Below are positions 34,701 to 44,106 of a stretch of DNA of 64,000 bases, piece by piece. The notes beneath the pieces are model-generated. The model did not search any database and had not been told where the DNA came from. It saw only the letters and a list, made by a program, of their open reading frames with translations. The stretch covers positions 124,001 to 188,000 of the forward strand of contig MAAM01000004.1 of the NCBI GenBank assembly GCA_002162695.1, given 5' to 3'. Both the position numbers and the translations under genes were made by a program. Numbering within the stretch: position 1 is the stretch's first letter; each line of letters opens with the position of its first letter. Origin of the DNA: Cycloclasticus sp. 46_120_T64. GTDB lineage: Bacteria > Pseudomonadota > Gammaproteobacteria > Methylococcales > Cycloclasticaceae.

Positions 34701-34803
34701 CGCTATCCGCCAACAATGGCATGAACACATCTTGCACAAACCCTACAGTTCAGTCGACCTATTGGAGAGCTTGGCCAGCGTATTGAGTGCTGAGCAGGCT
34801 TGA
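31711..34803 (+). CDS. soluble hybrid histidine kinase: REC - multiple PAS - HisKA/HATPase - REC
   Basis: [17 protein letters not shown] receiver, repeated PAS motifs, [29 protein letters not shown] H-box, [13 protein letters not shown] G2 box, [13 protein letters not shown] C-terminal REC. Confidence 0.92.
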   Translation: [1030 protein letters not shown]

Positions 34804-34861
34804 TGTCCGCCGCCGCTGTTTTGCTTTGCCTCCGCTTAAGATTGGGTTACCATAAATCACT

Positions 34862-35224
34862 ATGACTCATTCATCGACCAGGCGGACTCAAGTATTACGT
34901 GGCTATTTATTGGCGGCTGTATTGCTGCTTATGTTATCACTCAGTTCCTTCGCCAGCGTGGCCAATACGCTCAACGATGTGTGTGCGCAGACCGCGGGCA
35001 GCACCTTGCCACAGCTTATGGTTGAGGCTGCGGCGCAAGCCGAGTGTTGTGAGGCAGAACAGACGGATAACTGCGATAATGCCTGCCATCTGGCGATTTA
35101 TCCGTTGGCGCAACAACAGCCATTGGCTCTGCTGAAACTGCGTGATGGCAATATCGTGAGGCACTCGCCTCGTTTAAGTTCCTTAAACCCCGCACCGTTA
35201 GTTCGGCCACCGCTCGTCGTTTAA
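34862..35224 (+). CDS. small Cys-rich exported protein upstream of cus genes (CopL-like metal-binding candidate)
   Basis: N-terminal hydrophobic signal; CAQ...AECCEAEQTDNCDNACH cluster; directly precedes cus-type operon. Confidence 0.55.
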   Translation: MTHSSTRRTQVLRGYLLAAVLLLMLSLSSFASVANTLNDVCAQTAGSTLPQLMVEAAAQAECCEAEQTDNCDNACHLAIYPLAQQQPLALLKLRDGNIVRHSPRLSSLNPAPLVRPPLVV

Positions 35225-35352
35225 AAGTTAAGGAAACCCTGATTAAGTCGGATTGAATTTCGTCTCCGTATAAAACAATCACGATTTGATCTGAGATTTC
35301 TGCTATATCTGCCAGCTTGCTGGTTTGTTTTACTAACTTTTAAGGAGCTGGC

Positions 35353-36657
35353 ATGTGTCAACTCAAACACTATTGTAAAATTCTCAATGGCTGCACAGTA
35401 CTGTTATTACTGTTTTTTAGCCCGTTATTATCGGCTTCGACGCCGCTGACGCTGGATCAGGCCGAACGCATCGCCTTAAAGGGCGACCCTAATATTCAGG
35501 CCAGCCAATTACGCGCCTTAGCAGCGGCGCAATCGGCTATTGCGAGCGCACAATTAGCCGACCCTAAGCTGAGCCTGGGTGTATTTAATGTGCCTATCGA
35601 CGATTTTTCGCTGAAACAAAACCCCAGCAGCCAGCTACGCTTTGGCCTCAGCCAAACCTTCGCTAAAGGTGATAGCTTGCGTTTACAAGGCTTGCAAGCC
35701 GAGTACCTGGCCTTGGCGCAGCGACACAGCAGCAGTTTATTGCAGGCGCTGTTGTTAAGAGATGTGCGGCAACATTTTTTAGAAACCCTCTATCAGCAGA
35801 AAGCGTTACAGATACTGCGAAAAAATAGACGTTATTTTGCCGAGTTACTGATAAGTAGCGATAATCTCTATAGCGTGGGGCGGGCCAACCAACAGGCGGT
35901 ATTACAAGCGGAATTGGAGCTTTCTCGCCTAGACGATCAAATCAATCAGGCGCTTAACCAGCTGGAAATTGCTCGGGCGAGTTTGGCGAAGTGGCTACCG
36001 ATGGCGGTTGAAACAGAGTTGTTAACCAGCCTACCGAGCTTAGGAAAATTGGCAGAACTGCCGACCCTGCAACAGCAATTGTTACAACACCCGATGATTG
36101 CGAGGGCGGATGCTTATATCGGCGCGGCCAAACAAGGTGTGCGTTTGGCCGAGGAGCAATATAAACCCGCTGTTAGCCTAGGACTCGAATACCGACAACG
36201 TTTTGCCGATGAAGCCGATGGTAAGGAGCCGGTTGATATGTTGGCGGCTATGTTGAGTTTGGATCTACCGTTATTTACCGATAAACGGCAAGATAAAAGG
36301 CTCGCCGCGCAGCAATACGATTACCAGGCGCTGAAGTGGCAACGGGTCGATATATTACGTGATATGCGGCAGAAGTTGCGCGCTGAATACGGTAATTGGC
36401 AGCGCTTGCAACAGCGCTCAACACGTTATCAGCGGCAATTATTAGGCCAAGCGGCGGCACACGCGAGTGCCGCCCTGAGTGCCTATCAAAGCGGGGTGGT
36501 GGATTTTCCCACCTTGATGTACGCGCGGATCAGCGAGTTGGATATTCGTTTGCGGGCGAGCCGGGTCGAGATTGATCTGCTGAAGGCGCAGGCCGAGTTG
36601 TTATTTTATAGGGTAACGGTGCTACCACCGCAACAAGGGGATAAGCATGCTTTATAG
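35353..36657 (+). CDS. TolC-family outer membrane efflux protein (CusC-like)
   Basis: LTLDQAERIALKGDPNIQASQLRALAA; VEIDLLKAQAELLFYR; followed by cusB/cusA. Confidence 0.9.
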   Translation: MCQLKHYCKILNGCTVLLLLFFSPLLSASTPLTLDQAERIALKGDPNIQASQLRALAAAQSAIASAQLADPKLSLGVFNVPIDDFSLKQNPSSQLRFGLSQTFAKGDSLRLQGLQAEYLALAQRHSSSLLQALLLRDVRQHFLETLYQQKALQILRKNRRYFAELLISSDNLYSVGRANQQAVLQAELELSRLDDQINQALNQLEIARASLAKWLPMAVETELLTSLPSLGKLAELPTLQQQLLQHPMIARADAYIGAAKQGVRLAEEQYKPAVSLGLEYRQRFADEADGKEPVDMLAAMLSLDLPLFTDKRQDKRLAAQQYDYQALKWQRVDILRDMRQKLRAEYGNWQRLQQRSTRYQRQLLGQAAAHASAALSAYQSGVVDFPTLMYARISELDIRLRASRVEIDLLKAQAELLFYRVTVLPPQQGDKHAL

Positions 36658-37852
36658 TTCATTGATGAAGGGTTTACGTGGCGCTTTAGCGTTCTGCCTG
36701 TGTGCTCAGGCAGGCATGTTGTATGCCGCTCATAACGAGGAAAAAGAGGTGTTGTATTGGGTGGCACCGATGGACCCTAATTTTAAACGTGATGCGCCAG
36801 GTAAGTCGCCGATGGGGATGGAGCTGGTACCGGTGTACCAGCCGCACGGTACGGGTCAGCAATTGAGTATATCGCCAGAGGTTCAGCAAAACTTTTCGGT
36901 CAGGTTGGCGAAGGTCGAACGCAGCCGTTTATGGCGGGGGATTAATACCGTTGGTTACGTTGATTATAACGAAGCGAGGGTCAGCCATATTCACCTGCGG
37001 ACCTCAGGCTGGATCGAGCACTTAGCGACGCATTCGGTGGGGGAGCGCTTTAAAAAGGGTGATACCTTGCTCACCCTCTATTCACCGGAACTGGTGAACG
37101 CGCAGCAAGAATACGTGCAAGCCTTGCGCTCAGGCAAGCGGCAATTGATTAGTTCCTCGGGTGTGCGTTTAGCCGCTTTGGGCTTAACGGAACCGCAGAT
37201 TAAACAGTTGAGGAAAACCCGCAAGGTACTGCAAGCGGTGCCGATCTACGCGCAACAAGACGGGGTGGTGTCGGAGCTATCGGTACGCCACGGTATGTAT
37301 GTGACGCCGGCAAATAAGGTGATGAGCCTGGCGGACCTGTCATCGGTTTGGTTATTGGTGGATGTCTTCGAAAAACAAGCCAACTGGGTGAAACTGGGCG
37401 ATGTTGCCGAAGTCAGCCTGTCCTACCAGCCGGGTAAAATTTGGCGCGGCCGAGTTAATTATATTTACCCATCGTTGGATAAAACCACCCGCTCCTTGAA
37501 GGTTCGGCTGGTGTTCGAGAACCCCGATGAGTTGTTAAAACCGAATATGTTCGCCAAGGTGAAAATCTTGAGTGGGGCGAAAAACGATATTCTAGTGATT
37601 CCAACCGAGGCGTTAATTAGAACCGGTACCCAGCAGCGGGTGATCGTGGCGCAAGCTGCGGGAAAGTTTGAGGCGAGGTCGGTCAGTTCAGGCATTGAAA
37701 GTGGCGATTATATTGAGATTTTAAGTGGCTTGGATGAACACGAGCAGGTGGTGGTCTCGGGCCAGTTCTTGATTGATTCGGAGGCCAGTTTACGCGCTAG
37801 CCTATTACGCATGTCGGCGCCGCAATCGCCGCGAGTTGAGGCCGCAGAATGA
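36647..37852 (+). CDS. cusB: CusB-like periplasmic adaptor of heavy-metal RND efflux
   Basis: LYWVAPMDPNFKRDAPGKSPMGMELVPVY heavy-metal-binding motif; HlyD-like core. Confidence 0.92.
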   Translation: MLYSSLMKGLRGALAFCLCAQAGMLYAAHNEEKEVLYWVAPMDPNFKRDAPGKSPMGMELVPVYQPHGTGQQLSISPEVQQNFSVRLAKVERSRLWRGINTVGYVDYNEARVSHIHLRTSGWIEHLATHSVGERFKKGDTLLTLYSPELVNAQQEYVQALRSGKRQLISSSGVRLAALGLTEPQIKQLRKTRKVLQAVPIYAQQDGVVSELSVRHGMYVTPANKVMSLADLSSVWLLVDVFEKQANWVKLGDVAEVSLSYQPGKIWRGRVNYIYPSLDKTTRSLKVRLVFENPDELLKPNMFAKVKILSGAKNDILVIPTEALIRTGTQQRVIVAQAAGKFEARSVSSGIESGDYIEILSGLDEHEQVVVSGQFLIDSEASLRASLLRMSAPQSPRVEAAE

Positions 37853-40800
37853 TTCGTTGGTTGATAGATTGGTCGATTACTAATCGGCTCTTGGTATTAC
37901 TGCTATCGGCGGCATTGTTTCTGTGGGGTGTGCAATCGGTGCTAAAAACACCGCTGGACGCCTTGCCTGACTTGTCGGATGTGCAGGTGATTATAAAAAC
38001 CAGCTACCCGGGGCAAGCGCCGCAGGTGGTCGAAGATCAGGTGACTTACCCCCTCACTACCGCGATGTTATCGGTGCCGAAGGCGGTGAATGTGCGGGGG
38101 TATTCGTTTTTTGGTGATTCGTATGTGTACGTGATTTTTGAAGACGATACCGATGTGTATTGGGCGCGTTCGCGGGTGCTCGAATACTTGAATCAAGCAG
38201 CGGCGGATCTGCCGTTAGCAGCGAAACCGAAATTGGGCCCCGATGCCACGGGGGTTGGTTGGGTATATGAATATGCCTTACTCGACCGTACCGGTCAGCA
38301 CGATTTGGCGCAATTGACCAGCCTGCAGAATTGGTTTTTAAAGTATGAATTGCAAACGGTGGCTGGGGTTTCGGAGGTGGCGACGATTGGCGGGATGGTA
38401 AAACAATACCAGGTGATCGTGAACCCCGACAGTTTACGTGCTTATAAACTACCGTTGGCACAGGTTAAACAAGCGATTCAGCAAGGCAACCAAGAAACCG
38501 GCGGTTCGGTGATTGAACTGGCGGAAGCCGAATATATGATCCGCTCAACCGGTTATATCAGCAATTTGCAGGATATTCGACATATTCCGATCGGGCTGAG
38601 TCAGCAAGGAACCCCCTTATTGTTGTCGGATATTGCGGAGGTTCGTTTGGGGCCGCAAATGCGTCGGGGTATCGCTGAATTAGACGGGGAGGGCGAGGTG
38701 GTTGGCGGAGTGATCATTATGCGTTCGGGGGCTAATGCGCTGGCCACCATTGAAGCGGTCAAAGCGAAACTGGCGAGTCTATCAGCTAGTCTGCCGGCGG
38801 GGGTGGAGCTGGTAACGACCTATGATCGCTCGGCGCTTATTCTGCGTGCGGTGGAGACATTAAATTCGAAGTTGCTGGAAGAGTTCTTGGTGGTCGGCTT
38901 GATTTGTGCCTTATTTTTGTTTCACCTGCGTTCCTCCTTGGTGGTGCTGCTATCGCTGCCAGTGGGGATCTTGATCGCCTTTATTATCATGCAGAAGCTA
39001 AAGATTAACGCGAATATCATGTCGCTCGGCGGTATCGCGATTGCGATTGGTGCGATGGTCGATGCGGCGGTGGTGATGATCGAAAATGTACACCGGCATA
39101 TGGAGGGTAAAAAACTCGATAATGCACAGCGTTGGCGGGTGGTCGCCAAAGCCTCGGCCGAGGTAGGGCCAGCATTGTTCTTCTCGTTGATGATTATTAC
39201 CCTGAGTTTTTTGCCGGTGTTCGCCTTGCAGGCGCAGGAGGGGCGTTTATTTGCCCCCTTAGCGTTTACCAAAACCTTTGCGATGGCCGCGGCCACCTTA
39301 TTGTCGGTGACCTTGGTGCCGGTGTTAATGGGCTATTGTATTCGTGGAAAAATTCTCAGCGCAGATAAAAACCCGATTAATCGCGGTTTGATCCGGCTGT
39401 ATCGACCAGCGGTGAACTGGCTGTTAGCCTCACCGAAGCAGGTGGTTTTGCTATCACTGTTATTCATCGCTTGCGGTGCCTACCCGTTAAGTAAATTGGG
39501 CGCGGAATTTATGCCCGACTTAGACGAGGGCGATTTACTGTATATGCCGAGTACCTTCCCGTCTATTGCTATCGGCAAGGCGAAGGAGCTCTTACAACAA
39601 ACCGATAAAATCATTAAAACTACCCCCGAGGTGTTACACGTTTTTGGCAAGGTTGGCCGCGCGGATACGGCGACTGACCCCGCACCGCTGACCATGTTGG
39701 AGTCAATTATTCAATTTAAGCCGAAATCGCAATGGCGAGAGGGGATGACGAAGGCAAAAATTCGCGATGAACTCGACCGTAAACTTAATATTCCGGGGGT
39801 GTCGAATGTTTGGGTGATGCCGATTAAAAACCGGATCGATATGTTAGCCACCGGCATTAAAACGCCGTTAGGGATCAAAGTAGCGGGAGCCGATTTGGCG
39901 GTTATTCAGCACATCGGCCAGCAGATTGAACAGCAACTCAGCCAATTAAAGGGTACTGCCTCGGTGTATGCCGAACGGGTCGCCTCAGGGCGTTATGTCA
40001 CCATCGACATCGATCGTCTAGCGGCGGCTAGGTTTGGGCTGAATGTGGCGGATATTCAATTGCTGATTAAAACCGCGCTGGGTGGCATCCAGTTGGGTCA
40101 ATCGGTAGAGGGTTTGGAGCGTTACCCGATTAATATTCGTTACCCAGATGATTACCGGAATAGCCTAGAGAAAATTCGCCAGCTACCGGTGGTGACCGCG
40201 CAAAATGCGCATATTCCCTTGGCTGAGTTGGCGGACATCCGGATCGAACAAGGGCCGGGGATGATTAAAACCGAAAATGCGCGTTTGAATGGCTGGATTT
40301 ATGTGGATATTGCCGACGACGATATTGCCAGCTATGTCGAGCGGGCGAAAGCCTTATTGACGCGTACGATCAAACTGCCAGCCGGTTATTCGCTGAGTTG
40401 GTCGGGGCAATATGAGTACATGCTACGTGCAAAGGAAAAGATGATGACGGTGATTCCAGCGACCCTCGCGGTGATCATTTTATTATTGTATTTAAACTTC
40501 AGGAATATGGCGGAGGTGCTGATTATCATCGCGACCTTGCCGATGGCGCTCAGTGGCGGGGTATGGCTGTTATATCTGCTGGACTACAACCTGTCAGTGG
40601 CGGTGGCGGTAGGTTTTATTGCTTTGGCCGGGGTATCGATAGAAATTGCGGTGGTGATGTTAGTGTATTTAAATCAAGCCCTACAGCGGCAAATAGACGA
40701 CGGTGCGCGGCTTGATCAGGGGCAGCTGAAACAGGCGGTGATTAACGGTTCGTTGCAACGAATTCGCCCCATTGTGATGACGGTGATGGCTATTATTGCC

Positions 40801-40962
40801 GGTTTACTGCCGATTATGCTCGGTTCGGGTACCGGTTCGGAGGTGATGCGTAGAATTGCCGCGCCGATGGTCGGTGGCATGCTCAGTACCTTGTTGTTCT
40901 CCTTAGTATTATTGCCAGCGGTATTTTTATTATGGCAAGGCTATCGCTTTAAAAGGCACTGA
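37849..40962 (+). CDS. cusA: CusA/CzcA-family heavy-metal RND transporter
   Basis: DLSDVQVIIKTSYPGQAPQVVEDQVTYPLTTAML; 1037 aa; PDLDEGDLLYMPSTFPSI. Confidence 0.95.
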   Translation: MIRWLIDWSITNRLLVLLLSAALFLWGVQSVLKTPLDALPDLSDVQVIIKTSYPGQAPQVVEDQVTYPLTTAMLSVPKAVNVRGYSFFGDSYVYVIFEDDTDVYWARSRVLEYLNQAAADLPLAAKPKLGPDATGVGWVYEYALLDRTGQHDLAQLTSLQNWFLKYELQTVAGVSEVATIGGMVKQYQVIVNPDSLRAYKLPLAQVKQAIQQGNQETGGSVIELAEAEYMIRSTGYISNLQDIRHIPIGLSQQGTPLLLSDIAEVRLGPQMRRGIAELDGEGEVVGGVIIMRSGANALATIEAVKAKLASLSASLPAGVELVTTYDRSALILRAVETLNSKLLEEFLVVGLICALFLFHLRSSLVVLLSLPVGILIAFIIMQKLKINANIMSLGGIAIAIGAMVDAAVVMIENVHRHMEGKKLDNAQRWRVVAKASAEVGPALFFSLMIITLSFLPVFALQAQEGRLFAPLAFTKTFAMAAATLLSVTLVPVLMGYCIRGKILSADKNPINRGLIRLYRPAVNWLLASPKQVVLLSLLFIACGAYPLSKLGAEFMPDLDEGDLLYMPSTFPSIAIGKAKELLQQTDKIIKTTPEVLHVFGKVGRADTATDPAPLTMLESIIQFKPKSQWREGMTKAKIRDELDRKLNIPGVSNVWVMPIKNRIDMLATGIKTPLGIKVAGADLAVIQHIGQQIEQQLSQLKGTASVYAERVASGRYVTIDIDRLAAARFGLNVADIQLLIKTALGGIQLGQSVEGLERYPINIRYPDDYRNSLEKIRQLPVVTAQNAHIPLAELADIRIEQGPGMIKTENARLNGWIYVDIADDDIASYVERAKALLTRTIKLPAGYSLSWSGQYEYMLRAKEKMMTVIPATLAVIILLLYLNFRNMAEVLIIIATLPMALSGGVWLLYLLDYNLSVAVAVGFIALAGVSIEIAVVMLVYLNQALQRQIDDGARLDQGQLKQAVINGSLQRIRPIVMTVMAIIAGLLPIMLGSGTGSEVMRRIAAPMVGGMLSTLLFSLVLLPAVFLLWQGYRFKRH

Positions 40963-41047
40963 TTCAACGCGAATGGGCTCAGTGCGCCGCGAGTTTTGCT
41001 GGCGATAACGGGGGGGTTCCTGCGAATGTGCTAAGGTTTAAAGATAA

Positions 41048-42208
41048 TTGGTTGAATCGGGTGATCGGGTGAAAAACAACGGCTTGTTATTTATTGCTTT
41101 GGTATCGGCTCTAACGCTGGCTGGATTTTTCTTCTTGGCCGAGGAACCGCCGATCGCTGTTAGCTTGGTCGAGGTGACGAAGGGGCGGGTGGATTTAACC
41201 GTTTCTAATACACGCGCGGGCAGTGTGAAAGCCTGTCAACGCTCACGTTTATCGTTGCCGATGGGCGGTCAAATTGCCGAGTTATTGGTGAGCGAAGGTG
41301 ATCAGGTGAAAGCACAGCAGGTATTGATTCGTTTATGGAATAAGGATCATCAGGCGCGTCTAGCCGATGCGCGCGCACAGCATACGATGGCCCAATTGGC
41401 GGTGCAGGAAAGCTGCCGTTTAGCGGCGCTGAATAAACGTGAACATACCCGCTTATCGAGTCTGGCCAGCCAGCAGTTGGTGTCGGCGGAACGTTTGGAT
41501 GCATCGAGTACCGGGCTGGTCATTTCGGCCTTAGCCTGTAAAAAATCAAGGGCTAGGGTGGACAGTGCCGCGGCGGGGGTGCAGCTGCAGGCGGCGATTC
41601 TCGAAAAAACCGAATTAACCGCACCCTTTAGCGGGGTGATCGCGGAAATTAACGGTGAAGTGGGTGAATACATCACCCCCTCACCCCCCGGAGTGGCGAC
41701 CCCGCCAGCGGTGGATTTAATTGCCGATAATTGTGTTTATATCAGTGCGCCAGTGGATGAGGTGGAGGCGGCACAGATTAAGCTCGGGATGCCGGTGATG
41801 GTCAGCTTGGATGCCTTTCGTGGGGAACTCTTTGCTGCCGAAGTGAGGCGGATTGCGCCCTATGTGAAAGAATTAGAAAAACAGGCGAGAACGGTCGATG
41901 TGGAGCTTCACTTACTCGATGCCAGTGTGCAAGATAAGCTGTTGATCGGTTATAGCGCGGATATTGAGGTCATTATTCAGCAACATAACGATAGCCTACG
42001 GTTACCGACCGAAGCGGTGATCGATGGTCATCGCGTATTGTTGTATCAACCGTCTAGCGGGCGCTTGCTGGCGCAAGAATTTAGCCCGGGGCTGAGTAAT
42101 TGGCGTTATACCGAGGTCAAAGCAGGTTTATCGGCCGGTGATCGGGTGTTGTTGTCGTTAGATCAAGAAGGCGCGGTGGCGGGGGCTAGGGTCGTTGTCG
42201 ATGATTGA
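41048..42208 (+). CDS. MacA-like/HlyD-family periplasmic adaptor
   Basis: Single N-terminal TM, lipoyl/barrel-sandwich (GGQIAELLVSEGDQVKAQQVLIRLWN), followed by MacB-type ATPase. Confidence 0.88.
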   Translation: MVESGDRVKNNGLLFIALVSALTLAGFFFLAEEPPIAVSLVEVTKGRVDLTVSNTRAGSVKACQRSRLSLPMGGQIAELLVSEGDQVKAQQVLIRLWNKDHQARLADARAQHTMAQLAVQESCRLAALNKREHTRLSSLASQQLVSAERLDASSTGLVISALACKKSRARVDSAAAGVQLQAAILEKTELTAPFSGVIAEINGEVGEYITPSPPGVATPPAVDLIADNCVYISAPVDEVEAAQIKLGMPVMVSLDAFRGELFAAEVRRIAPYVKELEKQARTVDVELHLLDASVQDKLLIGYSADIEVIIQQHNDSLRLPTEAVIDGHRVLLYQPSSGRLLAQEFSPGLSNWRYTEVKAGLSAGDRVLLSLDQEGAVAGARVVVDD

Positions 42209-42875
42209 ATTACGCGGTTTACAGAAAGGCTTCCAAGTCGGGGAGCAAGTGGTACAGGCGCTGGATGAGGTGTCGCTGACGATTAGCGCCGGCGAATACC
42301 TCGCCATCATGGGGCCTTCTGGTTCGGGTAAATCGACGTTGATGAATATTCTCGGTTTATTGGATCAAGCCAGCGCCGGTGAATATCTATTAGACGGGGT
42401 CAATGTCAACCAGTTAAACGAGGCGAAGCGCAGCCAGCTGCGCAGCGAGAAAATTGGTTTTGTATTTCAGTCGTACCACTTGGTGCCGCGTTTAACCGCA
42501 CGAGAAAATATCGAATTGCCGATGGTGTTGGCCGGGGTGCCGCCGAGGTTGCGTCAACAAAAACTCGATGAGCTACTGGAAAAACTCAATTTAAGCGAAC
42601 GCGCGCAACACCGCCCCAGTCAGTTATCGGGTGGGCAACGCCAGCGAGTGGCGATTGGTCGCGCGATCGTGATGCGACCACGGATGCTGTTGGCCGACGA
42701 ACCCACCGGTAATCTGGATTCGACATCGGGGGCGGCGGTGACTGACTTACTCGAATCGTTGAATGCCGATGGCATCACCTTGGTGCTGGTCACCCATGAT
42801 CAAGCTTTGGGCGCAAGGGCGCGGCGGCAGATTAATATGTTTGATGGGCGACTTAGAGCGGAGCCTAACGGCTAG
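42195..42875 (+). CDS. ABC transporter ATP-binding protein (MacB/LolD type)
   Basis: GPSGSGKSTLMNILG Walker A, LSGGQRQRVAIGRAI signature, LLADEPTGNLD Walker B. Confidence 0.96.
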   Translation: MSMIELRGLQKGFQVGEQVVQALDEVSLTISAGEYLAIMGPSGSGKSTLMNILGLLDQASAGEYLLDGVNVNQLNEAKRSQLRSEKIGFVFQSYHLVPRLTARENIELPMVLAGVPPRLRQQKLDELLEKLNLSERAQHRPSQLSGGQRQRVAIGRAIVMRPRMLLADEPTGNLDSTSGAAVTDLLESLNADGITLVLVTHDQALGARARRQINMFDGRLRAEPNG

Positions 42876-42879
42876 TTTT

Positions 42880-44106
42880 ATGATGGCCTGGGCAGATACC
42901 TTTATATTTGTTAGCCAAGTGTTGATGCGTCAACGCTTCCGCACGGTGGTGTTATGGGTGGCGATTGCGATAGGGGTGATTGCGGTGAACTTATTGACCG
43001 CCTTGGGTGAGGGCGCTAAATCGTATGTGTTGAGTGAATTCAATGTGTTGGGGCGACATACGTTGATTACCTTGCCGGGGAAAAAAGAGACCCGCGGAGG
43101 GATGCCGCCGATCACCGGTGAATCGCCACGCGCCTTGACCCTAAAAGATGCGCAGGCGGTGTCGCGTTTATCGGGGGTGAAAACGGTCGCGCCGTTGGTG
43201 CTCGGTAATATCGAGGTGTCTTATGCCGGTAAGATACGCGAATCGCTGGTGATGGGAAGCAGCCGTAGTTTTTTTGCTTTGCGTCACTTAGTGCTGGCGC
43301 GAGGGCAGTTATTACCCGAGCGGGGGCGCTTTAAGGGCGAGGCGGTGGCGGTGATCGGTAGTCGTCTACGGGATGAATTATTTGCCGGAAAACCGGCCTT
43401 GGGCGAATGGCTGCGCTTGGGGGATAGCCGCTTTAGGGTTATCGGGGTGCTTAAAACGAGCGGTACCCGTTTCGGTTTCGATATGGACGAGGTGGTGATT
43501 ATTCCGGTGGTGAGTGCGCAGTCGCTATTCAATGTCGACGGTTTGTTTCGTTTATTCGCCGAAGTTCGGCACTTTTCGCAGCTAGATACGGTGAAACAGC
43601 AGATGGTTGAGCTATTAAAACAGCGCCATGAGGGCGAGGAAGACGTCACGGTTATTTCCCAAGATGCGATGTTGAGCTCCTTGCAGAAGATTTTAGACAC
43701 TCTGACCTATGCGGTTAGTGGTATTGCCGCGGTGAGTATGTTGGTGGCGGGTATCTTGATTATGAATATGATGATTATCACGGTGTCACAGCGACGGAAG
43801 GAAATTGGTTTGCTGAAAGCCTTGGGCGCGAGTTCTGCCTTGGTGCGCCGATTGTTTTTAGCGGAAGCGGGTTTAATTGCCGCGCTGGCTGCGTTGTCGG
43901 GCTGGATGTTGAGCCACTTAGTGTTATTGCTGGCGAATAATTATTTTAGCGATATTCAATTCCATTCACCTTGGTGGGCACAGGCGGCCTCTATTGCCCT
44001 CGCGCTGGGCTTGTCGCTGCTATTTGCTTGGCTACCCGCACAACGAGCCTCCTCTTTGGCTCCGGTGCAGGCGCTACAAGGTAAAACCGCGCAGGCTCAA
44101 CGATGA
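42880..44106 (+). CDS. MacB-type ABC permease 1 (start at MMAWADTF)
   Basis: FRTVVLWVAIAIGVIAVNLLTALGEGAKSYVL, MacB_PCD, C-terminal FtsX-like EIGLLKALGASSALVRRLFLAEA. Confidence 0.9.
   Translation: MMAWADTFIFVSQVLMRQRFRTVVLWVAIAIGVIAVNLLTALGEGAKSYVLSEFNVLGRHTLITLPGKKETRGGMPPITGESPRALTLKDAQAVSRLSGVKTVAPLVLGNIEVSYAGKIRESLVMGSSRSFFALRHLVLARGQLLPERGRFKGEAVAVIGSRLRDELFAGKPALGEWLRLGDSRFRVIGVLKTSGTRFGFDMDEVVIIPVVSAQSLFNVDGLFRLFAEVRHFSQLDTVKQQMVELLKQRHEGEEDVTVISQDAMLSSLQKILDTLTYAVSGIAAVSMLVAGILIMNMMIITVSQRRKEIGLLKALGASSALVRRLFLAEAGLIAALAALSGWMLSHLVLLLANNYFSDIQFHSPWWAQAASIALALGLSLLFAWLPAQRASSLAPVQALQGKTAQAQR

Noticed and set aside
38057-38461. 134-aa antisense ORF inside cusA
   Set aside because: Low-complexity, Pro/Arg-rich shadow ORF within a strongly supported coding region; typical frame artefact.
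43284-43700. 138-aa antisense ORF inside ABC permease 1
   Set aside because: Ser/Thr-rich shadow translation of a conserved permease; no independent start or domain evidence.
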